A stretch of DNA of 63,352 nt, taken from contig JAFZUL010000046.1 of NCBI GenBank assembly GCA_017618355.1, positions 1 to 63,352 on the forward strand, in the 5' to 3' direction. Every line of letters begins with the position of its first letter. The stretch's first letter is position 1. Of the stretch, positions 53,430-60,639 are shown piece by piece. This DNA is from Muribaculaceae bacterium. GTDB lineage: Bacteria; Bacteroidota; Bacteroidia; Bacteroidales; Muribaculaceae. The position numbers and the translations under genes were made by a program. The notes under the pieces were generated by a model. That model saw nothing but the letters and a program-made list of their open reading frames with translations, was not told where the DNA came from and did not search any database.

Positions 53430-53461
53430 CTTGCATGAGTGTAAAAAAAATGATACTTTTG
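53430..53461 (+). promoter_or_regulatory. Promoter of the aspartic protease gene
   Basis: CTTG (53430-53433), 20-bp spacer, TACTTTTG (53454-53461). Leader about 20 nt. Confidence 0.6.
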
Positions 53462-53486
53462 CACAATAAATATACATAACACACTT

Positions 53487-54329
53487 ATGAGATTTCATCA
53501 ACTTTTTACCGATAAAACCAAGCGACTCTGCGTGCTTTTATTCTTGATTATCACTGTGACAATCAGCGCCTCGGCAGGTGACCACATAGTGAAAATGAAA
53601 CGCAAGAGCGGAGTGTATTACATCCCTTGCGTCATCAATGGCGTAAAGAAGGATTTCATATTCGACACTGGAGCCGCCAAGACCAGCCTCTCTCAAGAGT
53701 TTGCCAACGAGCTGCTTGCAAAGCGAGCATTGACGCGCAACGACTTCAAGGGCACTACACAAACACGTAACGCCAACGGTGTGGTAGATAACAACGCCAC
53801 AGTTTTACTTAAGCAAGTGAAAGTGGGAAACCGGCTGCTGAAAAATGTAGAGGCGATTATCGCAGTGTCACAAAAGGCGCCGCTCCTGCTTGGGCTCAAC
53901 GTAATTGACCTGCTTGGCGACTGGACGATGCGAAAGGGCAACCTCATCCTACATGACTATTACGGAAAAACCGAAGAGGAAGAGAAACCACAGATCATCA
54001 GTCCTGCCGACATCACCTACATCGACGACACAACACTCGAGCCAAACAGCGATATCAGCTACGATGACGACTCTCAACCCACACTCCGTGTGCGAGCCTA
54101 CAAGGGCGATCCCGAGGCGCAATATCAGCTCGGAATGATTTACCTCAAAGGTGTGGGAACCGACGCCGACCCAAAATTTGCCGTTGAGTGGTTCCGCATG
54201 GCAGCCACACAAGGGCACTTGGCGGCACAACTCGCCCTCGCCGACTGCTACACCTACGGCTGGGGCGTGGAAATTGATGAAAGCCAAGCAGAATACTGGC
54301 GCAACAAATCCATTGAAGTAGAATACTGA
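53487..54329 (+). CDS. Exported retropepsin-like aspartic protease with Sel1 repeats
   Basis: 280 residues. Signal peptide (about 1-30). Retropepsin-type domain (about 35-150) with the catalytic DTGAAKTSLS and a later LLGLNVIDLLGDW strand, as in single-lobe periplasmic proteases that work as dimers. The C-terminal half has two Sel1 repeats (DPEAQYQLGMIYLKGVG, GHLAAQLALADCYTYGWGV), which bind partner proteins. Substrate unknown. Confidence 0.85.
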   Translation: MRFHQLFTDKTKRLCVLLFLIITVTISASAGDHIVKMKRKSGVYYIPCVINGVKKDFIFDTGAAKTSLSQEFANELLAKRALTRNDFKGTTQTRNANGVVDNNATVLLKQVKVGNRLLKNVEAIIAVSQKAPLLLGLNVIDLLGDWTMRKGNLILHDYYGKTEEEEKPQIISPADITYIDDTTLEPNSDISYDDDSQPTLRVRAYKGDPEAQYQLGMIYLKGVGTDADPKFAVEWFRMAATQGHLAAQLALADCYTYGWGVEIDESQAEYWRNKSIEVEY

Positions 54330-54339
54330 TTAAAGCTTT

Positions 54340-54367
54340 AAGTGACAAGTAAAAAGTAGTAAGGCGG
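54340..54367 (+). repeat. Heptamer array after the aspartic protease gene
   Basis: AAGTGAC, AAGTAAA, AAGTAGT, AAGGCGG in one 7-bp register, 10 bp after the stop codon. Confidence 0.55.
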
Positions 54368-54689
54368 CTTTTCATCATAAGGACACAAAAAAACGGAGAG
54401 ACCGAGGGATTTATCACAAATTCAACTCGGCCTCAATACTATTGCAAATAAAAAGAGTAAAATGAAGTTATTCTAAATCAAATCAAAAACTAAGAGTGTG
54501 TGATTTCAAAAAATAATATAACCATCGTAATTAATACAACCTAAATCTTTTTTAGTTTGTTAGTCTTTTTCTGTCATGAAAAAAGCTATGGATTAATTGT
54601 TTTTCGCCCATTAAACACAGGCTCTATGGAAATACTGCATCAAGCAGTCTAATTTTAACATTTTTAAAGACTATTCTCCTTGCATTATC

Positions 54690-54789
54690 ATCAAACAAAC
54701 TCAACAAAAAGGAACAAATTCAACAAGAAATCTTGTTTTCGATAAAAATTTCTTGTTGTTTTTGTCAGGTTTTGTTCTTTTTGTTTGAT
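54690..54789. repeat. About 100-bp imperfect inverted repeat
   Basis: ATCAAACAAA (54690-54699) pairs with TTTGTTTGAT (54780-54789), and CAACAAGAAAT (54721-54731) with ATTTCTTGTTG (54748-54758). The middle is also partly complementary. A possible bidirectional terminator for the convergent genes. Confidence 0.55.
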
Positions 54790-54859
54790 AGTGATGACAT
54801 CGCTGAATAGTCACTTCATCAGTTAGACTATTTTAAGCCCAAGTTCCCAGTAACCAAGT

Positions 54860-56236
54860 TTAGAAATCCACCGACAGACCCATCTGCAGATTGAAGTTGA
54901 ATGGGTGCTCGTTGCGCAGGGTATTGAGCGGCATTGTGGTGATGTAGTGAGAAAGTTTAGGCTCAATGTAGATGCCCAGATGCTTGGTGAAGTTGTACTG
55001 CGCTCCAGCTGTGGCGTGCACCGACCACTGCAGTCGTTTGATAGTGACATCATCCTTTCCGAATGAGGCGTCAACTACCCTCTCGACCAATCCCTCGCCG
55101 CCAACGAATGTGGTGAGGCCCCTGTAGCGCCAGAAGTTCCACCTCACACCAAATGGCAGACCTATCAGCTTGATGTTCTGCTTAAATGTGTCACCGCCAT
55201 TGTCGGGGGTGACATCGCTGCTCATAGAGGTAAAGTTAAGACCCACATTGCCGTAGAGGTTCCCCACAATGCGCTTGGTGAAAGTGAGGCCAAAGGTGAG
55301 CGGCATGTGATGATGATAATCGTAGTTGACTGGCGGCGCCACGCTGGGCGACATTCCCGGTGCAGCTGGTGCCATCATCATACCTTGAGGCGGCGTGGCC
55401 GACGGCAACAGCATCTGAGCCGAGGAACCGTTTACTGTGTTGTTTCGGTCGGAGGAGATTAGCCCATTGCCATAAGCCGCAAGAAGCATACTGGTCTTCT
55501 TGCCAGGCTTAGTGAGCGACATCTTTTCACGCGCCAAGCGTCGAGCGTTAGCGTCATAGACGAGATACTGCTGATAGGTGCTGTCGGTATAACTCTTCCA
55601 CGGCTCCATCGCATCCTGATTCATGGCGTTGTCATACTGGCTATATAGTTCCTCGAGCGCCAGCATGGTCTCGATGTCGTAGTAGTAGTTCTCTGGGTCA
55701 AACTCGTTGGGATAATCGGCAAGGTCGATAATCTCGTTGAAGTTTGCTGCCAGCAGCTCGTTGTTGATAATATCAGTCTCGTCAACAGTGCTTTGCCGCG
55801 TGTTGCCTTCTTTGTAATTATGCCTTGGAGCCTTGTCATAGACTGGAGGCAAATAGGGTTGCGACTGCTGTGGCTGCGTGCTGTTGTCCTGCGCCAACAT
55901 TGTCTCATCGACAATGTCAGGTTGCTGAGGTGCTGACGTGTCTTGGTTTACCGATGGGATGCTTTCTTCTGGGACTGATGCTATATGCTGTCCTGCGCCG
56001 TCATGCCTGTTGTTAAGCAGGAAAAAGCCCGTAGTCGCTACTATGGCAACAACGGCTGCGGCAGCTGCTGCGCGCCACAGGCGAGGAGTAATCCTCGCTT
56101 GCCGAGCTGGAGCTGTCTGCTTGCCGACCGACTTGGCGATAGCCTCCCAAGTTCCTTCCGGAACTTCTCGGGTTGCATCTTGGGCTTTTTGCTTAATTGC
56201 GTCAAGCCAGTCATTATTATTCATATTGTTGCTCAT
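54860..56236 (-). CDS. Sigma-factor-linked membrane protein with C-terminal beta-barrel
   Basis: 458 residues. The N-terminus (WLDAIKQKAQDATREVPEGTWEAIAKSV) is cytoplasmic and resembles the sigma-binding part of Bacteroidetes anti-sigma partners. One helix follows at about 52-75, then a Gln/Pro-rich disordered linker (about 80-160), and a C-terminal domain (about 300-458) with alternating strands like an outer-membrane barrel (LTFGLTFTKRIVGNLYGNVGLNF, ending QMGLSVDF). Likely an anti-sigma or sensor protein. The frame overlaps the sigma factor gene by 20 bp, so both are translated together. Confidence 0.78.
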   Translation of the reverse strand: MSNNMNNNDWLDAIKQKAQDATREVPEGTWEAIAKSVGKQTAPARQARITPRLWRAAAAAAVVAIVATTGFFLLNNRHDGAGQHIASVPEESIPSVNQDTSAPQQPDIVDETMLAQDNSTQPQQSQPYLPPVYDKAPRHNYKEGNTRQSTVDETDIINNELLAANFNEIIDLADYPNEFDPENYYYDIETMLALEELYSQYDNAMNQDAMEPWKSYTDSTYQQYLVYDANARRLAREKMSLTKPGKKTSMLLAAYGNGLISSDRNNTVNGSSAQMLLPSATPPQGMMMAPAAPGMSPSVAPPVNYDYHHHMPLTFGLTFTKRIVGNLYGNVGLNFTSMSSDVTPDNGGDTFKQNIKLIGLPFGVRWNFWRYRGLTTFVGGEGLVERVVDASFGKDDVTIKRLQWSVHATAGAQYNFTKHLGIYIEPKLSHYITTMPLNTLRNEHPFNFNLQMGLSVDF

Positions 56237-56813
56237 AGTAGTTATCTATATTGTGCTCGTTAATATATTTCCTGATCTTCTGTGCCAGAAGGACTTTTGC
56301 TCTTGCCAACTGCGATGACGAAGATTTTTCGTTGATTCCTAATTGCTCGGCAATTTCTTTGTGGGAGTAACCGTCAAGACAGTAGAGGTTGAACACCGTG
56401 CGGTAGCCGTCGGGAAGCTCTGCCACCAAGTCGAGGATGGTACTGATGTCGAGGCGGTTGATTTCGGCGGCTGTGGGTTCTTCCACAATATCGGGCGGTG
56501 GATCATCAAGATCGGCGGTGTCAACGTTAAACGTGCTCAGCCGTTTGCGGCTTCGCAGGAAGTTGAGCGAGGTGTTCACCGCGATGCGTGTGAGCCATGC
56601 CTGCAGCGAGCCATCTCCTGCCCAGGCAAAGCTGTCAATCATCGTGTAGGCCTTGATGAAAGTGTCTTGAAGCACATCTTTGGCATCATCGTCATTGCCC
56701 ACATAGCTGAAGATTTTTGCCATCAGCATTGGCGAGTATCGGTCAAAAAGAGCACGCTGAGCTTTTGCGTTGCCCCGCTTGCATCCTCGACTGATATCTC
56801 GTTCACTCATCAT
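56217..56813 (-). CDS. ECF RNA polymerase sigma factor
   Basis: 198 residues. Sigma region 2 (about 20-90: LFDRYSPMLMAKIFSYVGND, DVLQDTFIKAYTMIDSF, TRIAVNTSLNFLR) and region 4 (about 130-185: LPDGYRTVFNLYCLDGYSHKEIAEQLGI, SSSSQLARAKVLLAQKI). Directs transcription of an envelope-related regulon, presumably held inactive by the co-encoded membrane protein. A TAATTTTG -7 box (56852-56845) is about 32 bp upstream. Confidence 0.95.
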   Translation of the reverse strand: MMSERDISRGCKRGNAKAQRALFDRYSPMLMAKIFSYVGNDDDAKDVLQDTFIKAYTMIDSFAWAGDGSLQAWLTRIAVNTSLNFLRSRKRLSTFNVDTADLDDPPPDIVEEPTAAEINRLDISTILDLVAELPDGYRTVFNLYCLDGYSHKEIAEQLGINEKSSSSQLARAKVLLAQKIRKYINEHNIDNYYEQQYE

Positions 56814-57013
56814 GATGATTACTTCCGTATAAACACAGGAAGTGCAAAATTACTGCATCATTTGATGAAAAAAAATTATTTTTTCCAAAAAATGAGTTGA
56901 CGGCGGTGTTTACCTGTCATTCTCTGCACAAGTCAAGAATATCAAAGAGCTCACTCACTAAACACCAATATGTGCGAAATACTGCATCAATGACACAAAA
57001 AAATCAAAAAAAA

Positions 57014-57047
57014 GACACCGAAAGGCAGTGTTTTGCCCTTCGGTGCC
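57014..57047 (-). terminator. Rho-independent terminator of the dockerin-SusD gene
   Basis: GACACCGAAAGGCA (57014-57027) pairs with TGCCCTTCGGTGCC (57034-57047); an A-run on the plus strand gives the T-run. Confidence 0.88.
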
Positions 57048-57071
57048 TGGATGTTAATATATATCTTTTCC

Positions 57072-59804
57072 TTAGTTGCTGAAGAATATGTAGTCTCCTA
57101 AGATGTCGTTGAAGTAAACGGTGTAGTTGCCAGCGCTGGCGGGGATGTTGTTCCCGTCAAATGTGCCGTTTCCAATGGGGAAGTCATCGTCGCCCCAGTA
57201 GTAGTACCATTCGTGGTTGGCCCGGAACTTGAGTTCTGAGTCATTGTCGAGCGGGAACGGGAGTCTCCAGTTGTGGCATGTCACGTCATAGCAGTTATCA
57301 AGCATGTTCATATCCACATCAGTGTTCCAATTGCTGAAATATCCAATAATTCCAATGCTGTTATATTCATTGACACTAGTGAGTCTAGTCCAAGTCACTT
57401 GATGAGTGCTGGGGTTCAGGGTTATCTTGTAGTAGCCTTCTGTTGAGACGGTTATTGGGCTTGTGGCATAGTCGGAGAAGTAGCTCTGTCCGCCGTTCTC
57501 GTTACCGCCGGCAACGACATTTGTCCACTCGCCTGGAGAGCTCAGAATGTAGAACATAGCCCCGCTGGGGAAGTAACCGGCATACTCTAGTTTGTCGCCA
57601 TTGGGGAACATGGGAGCCATCGATGAACAATTGGTGGGGTTGTCACTATTGTTCCAATATCCGTCGCCAATGCAAGAGCCAGTGAGCCACCAGATGTTGT
57701 CAAACTCATTGGGCTCAAGGTTCAAGAGCAGGCTTTTTACGCTGGAGTAGGCTTCTCCAGTGCCACTGGCATAGCCGTGCACGCGTACCTTAATCGCTTG
57801 AGTACCTAGTTTTTTGACATATTTCTTGAGCTCTTCCTTGCCTGGATTGTATGAGGTGGCATTACCCACGTCAATGGTAATGTAGGTTCCTTCGGCGAAG
57901 GTGGTGTTGGCACAGATTTGCACCTCATAGTTGGGATGGATGATGTACTGGTCGCTAGTCATCTCGGTCCACGAGGTATTGATACCGAGAGTGTAGCCTT
58001 CCATATTATTTCTAATTCTTGCGGTGAGCGTGATAGCGGGATAGGCTATATCGTAACCAGAGTTTTGTGTATAGGAGCTGTTCTCGGCCATAACTCCAGC
58101 GGGGATGGCAAAGATGTTCTTGCTTATGTCGAAATCTTGACCATCGACGGTTCCGCCCTTCTGGTTCCATGACATGGTGCTGGTCTCGCCAAGTGTGGTG
58201 CCATAGCATCCAAATCGCACCAAGTCGATGCGACGGCGACCCTCGAAGCCAAACTCCTTTGACCACTCGTTGAGTATGATGTTGAGATTGGCGCTAAGAA
58301 GAGTGCTTAAGCCAGCTCTTGCTCTCACGGAATTAAGAGCCGCTACTCCTTCGCTTGTGCAGGTGCCGCTATTCAGCCTTGCGTCGGCCTCGGCAAGGAT
58401 AAGTGGTGCCTCGGCGTAACGGATGAGCGGATAGTCGGTATCGGCGTAGCTGGTGTTTGGCACGCTGCCCGATGTGGTGCGGTTGCTGAACTTGAAGTAG
58501 CACAGCCCATCATAGAAATTAGTGCTTTCGGTGATGGGGGCAATTGCGTTAGAGTTGTTGTAAATAAACAGGGCGCGTTTGTCGCCAAGGGAGTTTGCCA
58601 CTATTCCTGGAGCAGTATTAATGTTCTGCTGTGTGTTGACATTGAATCTGTCGGCAAAATCAGGCCTTGCTATGTAGCCGCCCCACTGCGAGTTGAGTCC
58701 ACTTTGGAAAATAGACTCATAATTCGAACCGTAGCTTCCTGCAACGAGGAACGTAGTTCCCGACCATACGAAGTCGCCAGCATCGTTGCTGGAGAATGGA
58801 ATTGGCAGTATTATCTCATTGCGGGAAGTTCCAGTTCCGTTATCGGCAGCAAACACGCTTTGATAAGTTGATAGATTTCCGCTGCCAGAGGTGCACATGC
58901 CGTAGGCCGAGTTCATTACGTATTGTGCGTTTTGCTTAGCTAAGTTCAGGGCCCGATTAATAGTGCTGGTAGATGCGTTATTAACATAGACTCCCATGTT
59001 TAGATGAAGTCTTGCAAGCAGCAATGCGCAGGCTGCTTTGTCGATGCGTCCGTAGTTAAGTGACATTGGCTCAGCAAGCAAATCGAGACATTCTATAAGT
59101 TCATCCTCAATGAAAAAGAACACATTGGCACGCGATTGTTGTTGGGCGTTGATGGTGTTGACACTTGCGTAGGTGTTGGATGGTACTTTTCCGAAGAAAT
59201 CCATCAGGTAATAGTAGTAGAGTGCCCTGAGGGTGCGAATCTCGGCGTTGTGCATGTCGTCATGGTTGGCGGTGCTACTCAGATAGCTGTTGCATATGTC
59301 TATGTTGGCACACAGGCGTCGATATAGCCCTTCGGCTTGTGGTAGGTCGCTGCCCCAGCTATTGGTGTTCATCTCCTTCATGCCATAATCGCTCCATGTG
59401 CAGAACGCCTCGTCGGTGGTTAGGGTATTCATCTGCCACATAGAGCGCAGGAAAGAACAGATACTTGGGTCACCATATCCTGAGATGTTCTCTTCACTGC
59501 GTAGCGACGCGTAGCAGCGGTTGAATAGACCCTCCTCATTATCGACGACAGGAGTCTCACCCAATAAGATGTTGTAGATGAACGTAACGTCGGCTGCAGT
59601 TATTGACCCATCACCATCCACGTCGGCAGTGGTGACATAGGTCTGGTCATTGTTAAGCATATAGTTGTAAATGGCAGTGACGTCGGTTGCAGTTACAGCA
59701 CCGTCGCCATTAACGTCACCTGCGACGGCCCACATCGAAGCGGGACACAGCATAAACGCCAAAATCACAACAATCAGCATAATTCGGGTAAATGATGTAT
59801 TCAT
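57072..59804 (-). CDS. Dockerin - SusD/RagB - SusE/F fusion protein
   Basis: 910 residues. The signal peptide is probably of type I (cleavage near MWA-VAG), without a proper lipobox although Cys20 is present. An N-terminal dockerin (29-82; DVNGDGAVTATD, DVDGDGSITAAD) precedes a complete SusD-like domain (about 90-560: RTLRALYYYYLMDFFGKVP, ACALLLARLHLNMG, YPLIRYAEAPLILAEADARL, FEGRRRIDLVRFG, NIFAIPAGVMAENSSYTQN). The C-terminal 340 residues resemble the SusE/SusF starch-binding domains (GIIGYFSNWN, YTVYFNDILGDYIFF). SusD normally is a lipoprotein lid on the SusC porin; no SusC is present. Starch or maltodextrin binding is inferred. Confidence 0.88.
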   Translation of the reverse strand: MNTSFTRIMLIVVILAFMLCPASMWAVAGDVNGDGAVTATDVTAIYNYMLNNDQTYVTTADVDGDGSITAADVTFIYNILLGETPVVDNEEGLFNRCYASLRSEENISGYGDPSICSFLRSMWQMNTLTTDEAFCTWSDYGMKEMNTNSWGSDLPQAEGLYRRLCANIDICNSYLSSTANHDDMHNAEIRTLRALYYYYLMDFFGKVPSNTYASVNTINAQQQSRANVFFFIEDELIECLDLLAEPMSLNYGRIDKAACALLLARLHLNMGVYVNNASTSTINRALNLAKQNAQYVMNSAYGMCTSGSGNLSTYQSVFAADNGTGTSRNEIILPIPFSSNDAGDFVWSGTTFLVAGSYGSNYESIFQSGLNSQWGGYIARPDFADRFNVNTQQNINTAPGIVANSLGDKRALFIYNNSNAIAPITESTNFYDGLCYFKFSNRTTSGSVPNTSYADTDYPLIRYAEAPLILAEADARLNSGTCTSEGVAALNSVRARAGLSTLLSANLNIILNEWSKEFGFEGRRRIDLVRFGCYGTTLGETSTMSWNQKGGTVDGQDFDISKNIFAIPAGVMAENSSYTQNSGYDIAYPAITLTARIRNNMEGYTLGINTSWTEMTSDQYIIHPNYEVQICANTTFAEGTYITIDVGNATSYNPGKEELKKYVKKLGTQAIKVRVHGYASGTGEAYSSVKSLLLNLEPNEFDNIWWLTGSCIGDGYWNNSDNPTNCSSMAPMFPNGDKLEYAGYFPSGAMFYILSSPGEWTNVVAGGNENGGQSYFSDYATSPITVSTEGYYKITLNPSTHQVTWTRLTSVNEYNSIGIIGYFSNWNTDVDMNMLDNCYDVTCHNWRLPFPLDNDSELKFRANHEWYYYWGDDDFPIGNGTFDGNNIPASAGNYTVYFNDILGDYIFFSN

Positions 59805-59900
59805 AATTGTAGTTTTTTGGTTATAGTTTTATAATATGCCACAAAAATAATAAAAAAAACTAAGAACCGAGCTTCATCCTTAGTTTTTTTCACAAATAGC

Positions 59901-59936
59901 AAAAAAAGCTGCTCTCCACGTGGTGGAAAACAGCTT
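59901..59936 (-). terminator. Terminator of the repeat lipoprotein gene
   Basis: AAGCTG (59907-59912) / CAGCTT (59931-59936) with an inner TCCAC/GTGGA stem, followed by TTTTTTT on the minus strand. Confidence 0.8.
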
Positions 59937-59959
59937 CAAAGTTTTTTAGCGAGTTGCAA

Positions 59960-60235
59960 TTATTTTGCAGGCTCCTCAGCTGGTTTGCTGGGCTGAGCCT
60001 CCTCAGCTGGCTTGCTGGGCTGTGCAACTTCCTCAGCGGGTTTGCTAGGAGCAGCAACTTCCTCAGCGGGCTTGCTTGCGCTTACTTGCTCAGCAGAAGG
60101 AGCACTTACTTGCTCAGTGCTGGGTGCAGAAGCAGCAGAAGTAGAGTCAGAAGCACTCTTGGCAGCCTCGTTACCAGTGCAAGAGAACAGAGATACGCTA
60201 GCGATAACAGCAACTAATAAAACTAACTTTTTCAT
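59960..60235 (-). CDS. Small low-complexity lipoprotein with KPAEE repeats
   Basis: 91 residues. Signal peptide with lipobox SLFSC (Cys19). The mature part is nearly all Ala, Ser, Glu, Pro and Lys, with 'APSxEQVS' then four to five 'PSKPAEE(V)A' repeats up to the end. It must be disordered and is probably a surface spacer or decoy. The DNA repeats are near-identical, so the repeat number may vary between strains. A promoter and a terminator of its own frame it. Confidence 0.8.
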   Translation of the reverse strand: MKKLVLLVAVIASVSLFSCTGNEAAKSASDSTSAASAPSTEQVSAPSAEQVSASKPAEEVAAPSKPAEEVAQPSKPAEEAQPSKPAEEPAK

Positions 60236-60305
60236 TTCTTAAAAATTTAATAAGTAAATAATAAAACAATAAATAATTTCTTTTTTGTCGTTTCGAAAAA
60301 CGGTG

Positions 60306-60335
60306 CAAATTTATAGCAAAAAATTAATATACAAA
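60306..60335 (-). promoter_or_regulatory. Promoter of the repeat lipoprotein gene
   Basis: Minus strand TTTG (60335-60332), 18-bp spacer, TAAATTTG (60313-60306). Confidence 0.6.
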
Positions 60336-60528
60336 TCTTTTTTGAACTTTTTTTTCACTGGGAATCAGCCCCTAAAACGTCAATTTAACAAATAATTACC
60401 AAATTTCATAATTTTAAATTGCACATTATGTGCAAGTTAAATAAAGAAATTTTGCTTTATTTGATTTTATGTTAAATATTGTTTCCAAATCAATATATAG
60501 CCAAAAAAACGATTTTTCTGCCAAAAAA

Positions 60529-60577
60529 GGGGTAAAGGGTAAGGGGTAATGAGTAATGAAAAAGGGGTAAAGTTTAG
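60529..60577 (-). repeat. Heptamer array, distal part, after the acyl-CoA synthetase gene
   Basis: Seven units in register: GGGGTAA, AGGGTAA, GGGGTAA, TGAGTAA, TGAAAAA, GGGGTAA, AGTTTAG. Confidence 0.8.
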
Positions 60578-60591
60578 TGCCAAATCAATTT

Positions 60592-60626
60592 CTAAACACT
60601 AAACTCTAGCCCTAAATCCTAAACTA
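60592..60626 (-). repeat. Heptamer array, proximal part, after the acyl-CoA synthetase gene
   Basis: CTAAACA, CTAAACT, CTAGCCC, TAAATCC, TAAACTA in one register, 13 bp after the stop codon. AGTTTAGTG (60571-60579 on the plus strand) can pair with CACTAAACT (60597-60605). Confidence 0.75.
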
Positions 60627-60639
60627 AAGTCAACTTTGG

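Larger units (their letters stand above)
54330..54859. other. 530-bp gap between convergent genes
   Basis: Contains a short heptamer array (54340-54367) and a long imperfect hairpin (54690-54789). The rest is AT-rich with no recognisable gene. Confidence 0.55.
60236..60639. other. 404-bp intergenic region with promoter and paired heptamer arrays
   Basis: Holds the lipoprotein promoter (60306-60335) and heptamer arrays at 60529-60577 and 60592-60626. The AT-rich middle (60340-60525) shows nothing recognisable. Confidence 0.55.
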
